This document shows positions 1 through 7,260 of a stretch of 27,277 nt of DNA, piece by piece. Made by a program: the position numbers and the translations under genes. Source of the stretch: JBOFSQ01 sp051651625 (GTDB lineage Bacteria > Planctomycetota > Planctomycetia > Pirellulales > Thermoguttaceae); NCBI GenBank assembly GCA_051651625.1, contig JBOFSQ010000003.1, positions 1 to 27,277 of the forward strand, given 5' to 3'. The notes beneath the pieces were generated by a model. The model had not been told where the DNA came from. It did no database searches and saw only the letters and a list, made by a program, of their open reading frames with translations. Positions within the stretch are counted from its first letter, which is position 1. Every line of letters begins with the position of its first letter.

Positions 1-2
1 CC

Positions 3-3000
3 AAAACGGTTTCGCCAACAACCGACCCCGACAAACCGGTGGCTGTCAGTCAGACAGTCTACGACGAAGCGGGGAATCCGTGGAAACAAGTTGATCCGTA
101 TGGTTATGTGACAGAAAATCTTTATGGCATGTTCGGAGAAATTGTCAAAACGATCCGTACTGCTGATGACCATCGTGGCAATGTGCAAAAGTTGACAACA
201 CAGTTTGAGTACGACAGAGTTGGTCGTCTCATCGAGACAACCGATCCCGCGGGTAGAACGACGGAATTCAAGTATGACTCGCTCGGTCGCAGAACCGAAA
301 CAATCGACGCGCTTGGTCTATCTCAAAAAACGGAATACGACAAGAAAGGGCGAGTGATAGCCGAGACCGATGCCGCTGAAAATCGGACTGAACACAGTTA
401 CAATCTACGCGGTCAAAGAGTTTCAACGAAACTTCCGCCGCCGAGCGAAGGCGCAGAATCACCTGTTCATCGCCAGTTCTACAATGTCGCGGGGCAGTTG
501 AAGGGAAGCGTTTCTCCATCGGGGCGTGTGACTTCGTATCTCTACGATGAATTCGGACGTTCTGCGTCTGCGTATCTTGGCATTCTATTGGAAAAACCTT
601 CGCAAGTCGGTGAGGAAAAATCGGTTTACACGTTTGAGCATCTCTTCCCGAACGAAAGCTACTGCATTTTTGCAACTTGGAAAAGTAACCCGACAAGCAA
701 TGAAGCAGTCTCAATCCGAGTTTTTGACGTTCTGCGTGGCGATGCCGCCGAAGTTCACGCTGGTAACATTCGCGCATCTGCAAATCCGCAGCACGATTTT
801 TGGATGGTTCCGTTCAGTTCTGCTCCGTTCCAAAGACTCGGCGACACGATTGAGCCGAAGGGAAATACGCTCTCTGTAGAACTGGGCGGCAATCTGAACG
901 ACTTCAATGTCTACATCGTTCGCATAAAGCCGATGAGTCGCACGGAGTATAACGACAAGGGGCAAGTGCTATCGAGAACTGACGCACGCGGCAACTCCGT
1001 TTTCTACACTTACGACGCTTTTGGTCAACAAATCTCTGCTACCAGAGATGGCGACGAAAACAGTTGCTGTAGCGAGGGGAAGACTTTTTACAACGCCAAC
1101 GGGCAGGCGTTTGCTTCGCTTGCCCCCGATGGACGTTTGACAATGAATGGCTATGATACTCTCGGTCGGCAGGATAAGTCTTACCTCGGATACTTGACCG
1201 AAGTCAAAACGGGGCAGTACACCCTTGCAGGTTTGCCGCTTGGCGAGGAGTTCGATCTTTACGTTTCGGGACAGACCGGCAATAAAGTTGACAGTTTGAA
1301 ACTCGGCGACATCACGCTTGTGAAACAGAAAACGTTCACGGTTTCAACAACGTCGCTCAACGGAACGCTTACTGGTCAAGGTCATGTGGCGATAATCAGA
1401 AAACTTCCGATGCGCGAAACGAAGTTTGATTTTGCGGGGCGCGTCGTTGCGTCGCTCGATGCCAAACGGAATGAAACGCAGATGTTCTACGACTCGCTTG
1501 GGCGACAGATCGCCGTCATTCAACCGGCGGCTGATGGGACGCAAACACGACTCGCAACGCACCGCTATTTTGACGAAGCGGGGAACGCTGTCGCGCAAGT
1601 TGTTGTTCCCGTCGATTTGGCGTCACTGAAAGAGGCGGGCGAGAAACGTGTGACGCGGATGGAATACGACAAACTTGGTCGCCTCATCGCAGTAACGCAA
1701 CCGAGTCCGTCTGAAGGAGTTGCTGGACCGGTCACGCGGCACGAGTACGACACACTCGGCAATCTTGTCAAGACGATTGACCCGCTCGGTCATGAAACTC
1801 GTTTCGCTTACGACAATCTCCGTCGCAAGATCGGCGAGAAGAACGCCGAAGGTGGCGTGACGCGATTTAGATACGATAGCGAAGGACGTATGTTGTCACT
1901 GACTGATCCCGTCGATAACACGACCTCTTGGATTTTCGGAATGAACGGTCGCATCGCGGCGGAACACATCACGATTGACGGCGTACAACACAATCGCCAG
2001 TTCTTCTACGACGCTTCCAACAACATCGTCTCAAAAACCGACCGCAACGGTCGCATCACTGCGTACACGTTCGACAAACTGAATCGCCACACTTCCGAAA
2101 TCTGGTACGACGACTACGCGGCATTGCAAGAGAAGAAACCGAGCAAAGTTTTCAAGACGACGTACAACCGCGCCGGTAAAATGGCAACGATGGACGACGG
2201 CGACAACAAGTTCGAGTTCACCTACGGCGTTTTCGGCAACGAAATCAACCAAAAGCAAACACTCGCCGGACTTGAAAAACCCCTTGAGTTCGAGTACGCA
2301 ACCGACATTTCTGGTTTGCGCACGCAGTACAGCGCGAAGGTCGATGGCAAAGTCGATCACGCCAATGGTTACGCTTTCGATAATCTTGGTCGGATGACTT
2401 CTATTTCTCAAACAGGCGAAGGTTTTGCCGACAAGTCTGCGATGCTCGTTTACGACTCGTTCGGTCAGCTTGCAAGCCAGACTCGCTTCGAGGCGGAAAC
2501 ACTCGTAGCCGAAACTTGTAACACGTTTGACGGTCTTGGTCGCATCGTGAACATCTCGCACACGAAAGACGCGACCGTCTTCGCCGACTACGACCTCTCT
2601 TGGGACGCAGGTAATCGAATCACAGACTTCGACTTCACCTACCTGAACGGTTCCCCGAAAAAGAAGTCGCGCTACAGTTACGACCGAACGTCGCAGTTGA
2701 TTGGCGCAAAGTACGACTTCATGGCGAATGAAGCGTATGCTTTCGATGCAAACGGCAATCGCAAGACTGCGGACATTCAAGGTCTCACCGAAGATTATGA
2801 AACGGGAGCGTTCAACCGACTTCTTTCGGACAGCGCAAACCGTTTCGCATTCGATGCCGAAGGCAATCGTGTTTCAAAAACTTCTGGTGATGAAACAACG
2901 CGGTATCACTGGGACAATCGCAATCGCCTTGTAAAAATCGAAACGCCGCAAGAAACGATTGAGTATGTGTACGACTACAAGAATAGACTCGTCAAACGAA

Positions 3001-4013
3001 CGACAAGCAAGAATTGTACGACATTCGTACACGATGGTTGGCAGATCGTTCTCCAGTTCGACGGCTCTTCAAAAGCCGTTCTCTCTCACCGCTATCTCTG
3101 GGGGGCGAAGCAAGACGAATTGCTGGCTGACAATGAGAACTGGGCGTTGGGCGATCATCTTAACACCGTGCGGGATGTTGTTCGTGCGGACGGAACGGGC
3201 GTTACGCACTTGGAATATAACGCTTTTGGGAAACTTTTGACGGAATCCGTTGCGTCTCTTGGCTTTGCTTATACGGGGAAACTTACTGATGCGAAAACTG
3301 GGTTGCAGTGGAATGTCAATAGATGGTACGATGCGAGTGTGGGGAAATGGGTATCTGATGATCCATTAGGGTTTGATGCAAAAGATGCCAACATAAATCG
3401 CTATGTGAAAAACATGCCTCTTGGATACGTCGATTATCTTGGATATGCAAGTAACCCTGCATCAAAATTTTCTTGCTGTAAAGAATTTGATGTTATGTAC
3501 AATAACGTACCAGGGATGACGATTGGTCTGACAGACTGGGAGAAGGGCGAAGAATGTAGGAAGTATCTTTTGGATGATGTTTGGTGGAACAATACTATCG
3601 CGCTACAGGTCTCGGCAATAGTTGAGGCTGCCCTTGTAGCAGGGTCAACTTCCAATACAGTAATATCGATACCTTTGATAATCAACACCCCAATGGGAAC
3701 ATCGATTGTGATGACAACTATTACTACGACTGTTGGTGCGGCTTCAGGAGCTCTTGCAGCTGGAGGAGCGATAGGTGCGGCTTTAGGAGTGGTTTTTAGT
3801 TACGCTGATGCCACGCTAATTTGTAATTCATATTTTTGCAAAGTAAGCGGAGGATCACCAACATGCTCATGTAGTCCTGGTGGATTTTGGGGAGTAAACT
3901 GGTTGTGCAGATGCCCTTTTGGGCAAGAAATATACCAGCACAGTGATACAGGACGTTATCAAATCTATCCTGGCTATGGAACAAATCACACTACTGTCGG
4001 ACAACATTGGTAG
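3..4013 (+). CDS. RHS/YD-repeat protein with variable C-terminal tip (5' end outside window)
   Basis: The frame is open to the left edge of the window, so the GTG at 39 is probably not the start and the gene is 5'-truncated here. Residues below count from that GTG. The protein is built of YD-type repeats (for example YDRVGRLIETTDPAGR, YDSLGRR, YDNLRRK), which in this family form a beta-spiral cocoon around a cargo domain. Two beta-rich inserts interrupt the repeats at about 181-298 and 385-455; each ends in a similar R-x-x-PM-x-x-T segment. The RHS-associated core lies at about 1065-1140 (HLNTVRDVVRADGTG, then DDPLGFDAKDANINRYVKN). The usual DPLG closing motif reads DYLG. The ~185-residue tip after it has a hydrophobic, Gly/Ala-rich stretch (about 1190-1260) and a Cys-rich end. 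The tip DNA is visibly A+T-richer than the repeats. Function is inferred to be a secreted or surface polymorphic toxin; no known toxin domain is recognised. Confidence 0.9.
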   Translation, partial: KTVSPTTDPDKPVAVSQTVYDEAGNPWKQVDPYGYVTENLYGMFGEIVKTIRTADDHRGNVQKLTTQFEYDRVGRLIETTDPAGRTTEFKYDSLGRRTETIDALGLSQKTEYDKKGRVIAETDAAENRTEHSYNLRGQRVSTKLPPPSEGAESPVHRQFYNVAGQLKGSVSPSGRVTSYLYDEFGRSASAYLGILLEKPSQVGEEKSVYTFEHLFPNESYCIFATWKSNPTSNEAVSIRVFDVLRGDAAEVHAGNIRASANPQHDFWMVPFSSAPFQRLGDTIEPKGNTLSVELGGNLNDFNVYIVRIKPMSRTEYNDKGQVLSRTDARGNSVFYTYDAFGQQISATRDGDENSCCSEGKTFYNANGQAFASLAPDGRLTMNGYDTLGRQDKSYLGYLTEVKTGQYTLAGLPLGEEFDLYVSGQTGNKVDSLKLGDITLVKQKTFTVSTTSLNGTLTGQGHVAIIRKLPMRETKFDFAGRVVASLDAKRNETQMFYDSLGRQIAVIQPAADGTQTRLATHRYFDEAGNAVAQVVVPVDLASLKEAGEKRVTRMEYDKLGRLIAVTQPSPSEGVAGPVTRHEYDTLGNLVKTIDPLGHETRFAYDNLRRKIGEKNAEGGVTRFRYDSEGRMLSLTDPVDNTTSWIFGMNGRIAAEHITIDGVQHNRQFFYDASNNIVSKTDRNGRITAYTFDKLNRHTSEIWYDDYAALQEKKPSKVFKTTYNRAGKMATMDDGDNKFEFTYGVFGNEINQKQTLAGLEKPLEFEYATDISGLRTQYSAKVDGKVDHANGYAFDNLGRMTSISQTGEGFADKSAMLVYDSFGQLASQTRFEAETLVAETCNTFDGLGRIVNISHTKDATVFADYDLSWDAGNRITDFDFTYLNGSPKKKSRYSYDRTSQLIGAKYDFMANEAYAFDANGNRKTADIQGLTEDYETGAFNRLLSDSANRFAFDAEGNRVSKTSGDETTRYHWDNRNRLVKIETPQETIEYVYDYKNRLVKRTTSKNCTTFVHDGWQIVLQFDGSSKAVLSHRYLWGAKQDELLADNENWALGDHLNTVRDVVRADGTGVTHLEYNAFGKLLTESVASLGFAYTGKLTDAKTGLQWNVNRWYDASVGKWVSDDPLGFDAKDANINRYVKNMPLGYVDYLGYASNPASKFSCCKEFDVMYNNVPGMTIGLTDWEKGEECRKYLLDDVWWNNTIALQVSAIVEAALVAGSTSNTVISIPLIINTPMGTSIVMTTITTTVGAASGALAAGGAIGAALGVVFSYADATLICNSYFCKVSGGSPTCSCSPGGFWGVNWLCRCPFGQEIYQHSDTGRYQIYPGYGTNHTTVGQHW

Positions 4014-4093
4014 TTATCCGACTTGCCAGTAGATACGCAGTTTTTAAGCGACCCTATGCCGTCTAGGTGAACTTTTCAGGTTGGTACTACACA

Positions 4094-4378
4094 ATGAAAA
4101 AGAAAGCCATGTACTACCTATTACTTGTAGGTATAATCCTGTTAACAAGTGTTCTAGGAAGGCTCGTATTTGGACCGGTTGTGCAAGAAGAAGGATTACG
4201 CTCACCTTGGTCTGCATTGGTGTTGTTTTATCCGGGTGCAGTGCTAGCTATTCGACATTTCCTGCATTCTCGTTTTTATCAACAAAATAATGATAAAATC
4301 AAATATGAATTTCTTGAAAACATCATTACCTGCACCGCAATGATGGTCGGTTTGGTATATTGGGCTTTTTTGCCGTAA
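4094..4378 (+). CDS. Small membrane protein, possible immunity partner of the RHS tip
   Basis: This encodes about 94 residues starting MKKKAMYYLLLVG. A GTG at 4067 would add nine residues, and neither start has a clear ribosome binding site. Three hydrophobic segments are visible: about 5-25, 42-58 (ALVLFYPGAVLAIRHF) and a C-terminal one (TAMMVGLVYWAFLP). A charged loop, QQNNDKIKYEFLEN, lies between the second and third. The gene begins 80 bases after the RHS stop on the same strand and shares its low G+C. In polymorphic toxin loci a small gene directly behind the toxin tip often encodes the immunity protein, and membrane immunity proteins commonly pair with pore-forming or membrane-active tips. 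The tip here has a long hydrophobic stretch, which fits. The assignment rests on position only; no immunity family is recognised. Confidence 0.5.
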   Translation: MKKKAMYYLLLVGIILLTSVLGRLVFGPVVQEEGLRSPWSALVLFYPGAVLAIRHFLHSRFYQQNNDKIKYEFLENIITCTAMMVGLVYWAFLP

Positions 4379-4408
4379 AGGTACATTTGTTCATTTATTA
4401 CACAATAT

Positions 4409-4757
4409 GTGCTAATCAAAGAAGGTGGAAGTACACATGTTCCAGTTGAGACACCTAGCCTCCATGCGGTACTATGCGATTATGTTGTTTCTCCGAGCAC
4501 AGACAAAGAAAACAAACTTCAACAAGAGCTCAAGAAAGTTTTTGAAGATGACTCTACACCGGTTCCAGATTGATATTGACCTACCCTTACGTTTGGTGGA
4601 CAGGTGGGTGACAAGTTGTTAGAATAGTGTTAGTGTCCCCACAAACGTCGGAGCATTCGTCTATGCTGGAGTCCAAACCTAAATCACCGAAAAAGGTGTA
4701 CACGCCAAAGGAATCGTAAAAGTGACAGTTTTTAACAACATTGAGGAAAGAATATGA
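4409..4757 (+). pseudogene. Coding-like remnants behind the RHS locus
   Basis: This gap of about 370 bases holds no intact recognisable gene, but its frames read like protein. From a GTG at 4409 to a TGA at 4571-4573 there are 54 residues, including THVPVETPSLHAVLCDYVV and a charged KENKLQQELKKVFEDD end. In another frame, 4623-4682 reads NSVSVPTNVGAFVYAGVQT before a TAA. The same frame then continues, 4683-4757, as ITEKGVHAKGIVKVTVFNN and runs to a stop that overlaps the rplI start. These pieces look like decayed ends of RHS-tip or immunity genes. The 54-residue ORF could instead be an intact orphan tip or immunity fragment. The family is unknown. Confidence 0.3.
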
Positions 4758-5356
4758 CATCGCTAATCGCAGTTGAACGTAACAAACGAGCTAGAGCCAG
4801 TCGTCGTGGCGGAAGGCGTCTTCCGTTGGGGCCGCACGGTGGGGTGCAGCTACTCTTGATTCAAACCGTTGACCCACTCGGCAAACAGGGCGACATCGTT
4901 GAAGTCCGCCCCGGATACGCCATCAATTATCTGATCCCGCAAGGTCTTGCGACGATTGCGACCGACCACCACAAGCGGATGGTCGAGAAGCACAAGGTCA
5001 AGCTGGCGGAGATTCAACGTCAGCGTCTCAAGAGTCTGCAAGTCTTGGGCGACGACATCAAAAAGAAGAGCGTCTCTATCGAGGCGAACGCCAACGAGGA
5101 AGGTCATCTCTACGGCAGCGTCGGCCCCGACGACATCGTCAAGGCGTTGCGTGCTGAAGGGTTCGTTCTCACTTCCGATCAGATACGCCTCACTGGGCCG
5201 CTCAAGGAACTCGGTCTTTACACTGTTCGTATCTATCTCGGACACGACATTGAGAGCGAGCTAAAAGTCTGGGTTGTCCCGATTGTCTCTGATGCTGCTG
5301 CTCCCGCCGCTGTTGCCGCCACACCAGCAGCGACAGCGCGACCCAAGAAGGCGTAG
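4754..5356 (+). CDS. rplI: 50S ribosomal protein L9
   Basis: The product binds 23S rRNA on the large ribosomal subunit, and L9 is known to influence frame maintenance. The protein has 200 residues. A basic N-terminal extension of about 28 residues (RNKRARASRRGGRRLPLG) precedes the L9 domain. The domain begins GGVQLLLIQTVDPLGKQGDIV and carries the signature VRPGYAINYLIPQGLA. The long connecting helix follows (residues about 72-105), then the C-terminal rRNA-binding domain, which includes GHLYGSVGPDDIVKAL. A low-complexity Ala/Pro tail ends in RPKKA. Bacterial L9 is normally about 150 residues, so both ends are extended; as far as I recall such extensions occur in planctomycetes. The start is supported by GAGGAAAG at 4743-4750. 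The usual neighbours rpsF and rpsR are absent. Confidence 0.95.
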   Translation: MTSLIAVERNKRARASRRGGRRLPLGPHGGVQLLLIQTVDPLGKQGDIVEVRPGYAINYLIPQGLATIATDHHKRMVEKHKVKLAEIQRQRLKSLQVLGDDIKKKSVSIEANANEEGHLYGSVGPDDIVKALRAEGFVLTSDQIRLTGPLKELGLYTVRIYLGHDIESELKVWVVPIVSDAAAPAAVAATPAATARPKKA

Positions 5357-5408
5357 GGGTTTCACAGTTGCTCACAATGGGAAATCCAGACAGCAAACGC
5401 GATAGCGT

Positions 5409-5548
5409 TGCCCCAACGGGGCAGCAAGAGCTTAGCCGTGGGTGAGCGAAGCGAACCCACGGTGCGGAGACCCTGAATCCAGAGAGCCCCAACGGGGCGG
5501 AAGAAACTTTGTGGGCGGTTCAATTCTGTCGCCCCGTTGGGGCTTTGG
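5409..5548. repeat. Cluster of GCCCCAACGGGGC palindromic repeats
   Basis: The intergenic region between rplI and hemA contains GCCCCAACGGGGC twice in direct orientation (around 5410-5422 and 5488-5500) and once inverted (CGCCCCGTTGGGGC, around 5530-5543). The second and third copies can pair over a loop of about 30 bases. Between them sits another hairpin with arms CCGTGGGT (5436-5443) and ACCCACGG (5455-5462). No ORF with coding character is seen. This looks like a dispersed extragenic palindromic repeat that could also terminate the rplI transcript. Confidence 0.7.
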
Positions 5549-5590
5549 ATTCAATGCGAAAACATGCAGACGCTTGGATAGCATTCCAAT

Positions 5591-5620
5591 TTAGATTCCT
5601 GCTTACGCAGGAATGACGAA
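5591..5620. repeat. Short hairpin ATTCCTGC/GCAGGAAT upstream of hemA
   Basis: The arms ATTCCTGC and GCAGGAAT are separated by four bases (TTAC). This is a compact perfect stem of 8 bp, of the kind seen in small dispersed bacterial repeats. It lies about 40 bases upstream of the hemA ATG. Confidence 0.6.
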
Positions 5621-5622
5621 AT

Positions 5623-5648
5623 AAACCGTGAACGGCTACGGTGAACGG
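5623..5648. repeat. GTGAACGG repeat, left flank of hemA
   Basis: AAACCGTGAACGG at 5623-5635 has an exact inverted copy at 6953-6965 just after hemA. A second GTGAACGG follows immediately at 5641-5648, ending at the hemA ATG. Related GTGAACG(G/C)TTACG motifs occur at about 7249 and 11391, also at gene borders. Confidence 0.6.
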
Positions 5649-6929
5649 ATGGGTCTTTTCGTTATCGGATGCAGTCATCACCATACCCCGATTGCGCTGC
5701 GCGAACGTCTCTCATTCTCGCAGGAACAGATCGCGGCGGTGCTACAGCAGTGGCACCGCGCCTATCCGTGCGACGAAGTTGTTCTTCTCTCGACGTGCAA
5801 TCGCACCGAGTTTTACATCTTCTCCAGTACGTTTGACAACCGCCCTGCCGACGCTCTCGCGTTCTTTTTGGCGTCGAAGGGCGTTGCGGTGGCTGCGCTG
5901 AACGCCTCTGGCCTTGTTGAAGAAAAGTCTGGCCGCGAGGCGGCGATTCATCTTTTCTCGGTCGCTTCTGGACTCGATAGCATGGTCGTTGGTGAAGTCC
6001 AAGTGTTGGGACAGGTAAAACAGGCGTATCGTCTTGCGACGGAGGCCGGCACGGTTGGCTCTTCGCTCCACGCTCTCTTTCAAGCGGCACTTCGCTGCGC
6101 GAAACGTATCGACGTTGATACGCAGTTGCATCAGCATCGCGTGAGTGTCCCTGCTGTTGCGGTGATGGACATTGCACTAAAGCTGATACCATCGCTCTCG
6201 CAGAGCAACGTTTTGATACTCGGTGCGGGTGAGATGGCTGAAGAGACGCTGCGGCTCCTTGTCAATTTGGGGGTAGAGTCGTTGACGCTTGTCAATCGTA
6301 ATCGTTCGCGTGCGGAGAGTTTGGCGGCGCGGTATGGCGGCAAGGTCGATGCGTGGGATCAGCGTCTCGCCTGTTTGGCGAAGGCCGATCTTGCGATATG
6401 CACGACGGGTGCGGAAGAGTGTGTCGTTACGGCGGAGATGTTTCGCCGCGACGTGGCACCTCACAGCGGCGAGCGTTCGCTGCTCATTCTCGATCTGGCC
6501 GTACCGCGCGACATCGATCCAAATATCGGAACCGAAAACGGTGTAACGCTCTATTCCATCGACGACCTCAATGAAGCGTGCAACGTCAATCGCGCGTCGC
6601 GCGACCGCGAAGTTCCGCTGGCGACGGCACTTATCGAAGAGGCCGCGAACGATTGGGAAACGGAGATGCGATTCCGCGAAGCCGGTGAAGTAATCGCACG
6701 CATCCGTGATGCGTGGTCGCGTGCGCGGGACGAAGAACTCGAACGCTTACGCAGCAAGTTGTCGTCGCCGGATACCGTTTCCGACGAAGAGATCGCGTAT
6801 GCGTTTGAGCGGCTGATCAACAAATTGCTCCACCCTGCTCTTGCGGTACTCCGCCGTGAATCAGCAACCGCCGTCCCCCAAAAACTCATCGACGCAATCA
6901 CGCAACTCTTTCTGCAAGACGGGAAGTAG
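5649..6929 (+). CDS. hemA: Glutamyl-tRNA reductase
   Basis: The enzyme reduces glutamyl-tRNA(Glu) with NADPH to glutamate-1-semialdehyde, the first step of C5-pathway tetrapyrrole synthesis in the cytoplasm. The ATG at 5649 gives an N-terminus of normal length (MGLFVIGCSHHHTPIALRER). An in-frame GTG at 5628 would add seven residues that look non-coding and lie inside a repeat. The catalytic Cys is residue 50, in STCNRTE. The substrate-binding segment SGLDSMVVGEVQVLGQVKQA follows. The NADPH-binding Rossmann fold starts at LILGAGEMAEETLRLL (about 188). LDLAVPRDIDP and a helical C-terminal dimerisation domain complete the family architecture. Length, 426 residues, is typical. No other heme gene is adjacent. 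A 13-bp inverted repeat flanks the gene. Confidence 0.97.
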   Translation: MGLFVIGCSHHHTPIALRERLSFSQEQIAAVLQQWHRAYPCDEVVLLSTCNRTEFYIFSSTFDNRPADALAFFLASKGVAVAALNASGLVEEKSGREAAIHLFSVASGLDSMVVGEVQVLGQVKQAYRLATEAGTVGSSLHALFQAALRCAKRIDVDTQLHQHRVSVPAVAVMDIALKLIPSLSQSNVLILGAGEMAEETLRLLVNLGVESLTLVNRNRSRAESLAARYGGKVDAWDQRLACLAKADLAICTTGAEECVVTAEMFRRDVAPHSGERSLLILDLAVPRDIDPNIGTENGVTLYSIDDLNEACNVNRASRDREVPLATALIEEAANDWETEMRFREAGEVIARIRDAWSRARDEELERLRSKLSSPDTVSDEEIAYAFERLINKLLHPALAVLRRESATAVPQKLIDAITQLFLQDGK

Positions 6930-6952
6930 GGCTGTTACTGATTTATCGGTAT

Positions 6953-6965
6953 CCGTTCACGGTTT
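6953..6965. repeat. CCGTTCACGGTTT, right flank of hemA
   Basis: This is the exact 13-base inverted copy of 5623-5635. It lies 24 bases after the hemA stop codon. Its function is unknown; it appears to belong to a small motif family found at gene borders in this window. Confidence 0.6.
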
Positions 6966-6998
6966 TCAAGTAGCGGTGCTAGTTGGTAGTTCTTTTTT

Positions 6999-7231
6999 CT
7001 CACACAAGGCACAAAGGAGAGTATCCGCAGATTTCGCAGATTCACACAGATTTTGCTGCGAAGATTTCACCACGAAACTCACAAAAAACTTCACGAAAAC
7101 TCACGAACAGAGTTTTGTGTTTTTCGTGCAGACTTTCGTGGTGAAAAACAAACGACGGCCAAACAAATACGAAAATCTGCGATAATCTGCGGCATCTGCG
7201 GATTCACTTCTTCTTCGTGCCTTTTTGTGAG
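6999..7231. repeat. Three-tier large imperfect inverted repeat
   Basis: The hemA-mnmG gap is almost entirely one nested palindrome. The outer arms (6999-7016 and 7213-7231) carry CACAAGGCACAAAG and its complement. The middle arms (7023-7054 and 7172-7203) carry repeated CGCAGATT units and their complement. The inner arms (about 7064-7100 and 7119-7147) carry TTCACCACGAAA and CACGAAAA units and their complement. Each tier pairs with a few mismatches. No gene is supported here. Such CGCAGATT and CACGAAAA words are recognisable as extragenic repeats in several phyla. It may form a cruciform or a strong RNA hairpin between the convergent genes. Confidence 0.8.
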
Positions 7232-7260
7232 ACTCCTCAAGAATCTGTGAACGCTTACGT

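Noticed and set aside
2031..2780. 249-aa open frame on the minus strand inside the RHS gene
   Set aside because: It is antisense to the YD-repeat frame, has low-complexity Val/Arg-rich composition, and has no motif. It is a shadow of the repetitive coding strand.
4425..4622. 65-aa ORF between the RHS locus and rplI
   Set aside because: The alternative frame from 4409 reads more like protein. This frame is rich in Arg/Leu without domain character and is better explained as a shadow of remnants.
5357..5648. Possible CRISPR or small RNA in the repeat-rich region before hemA
   Set aside because: Repeats are palindromes of unequal spacing with no regular spacers and no cas genes; an extragenic palindrome cluster explains it.
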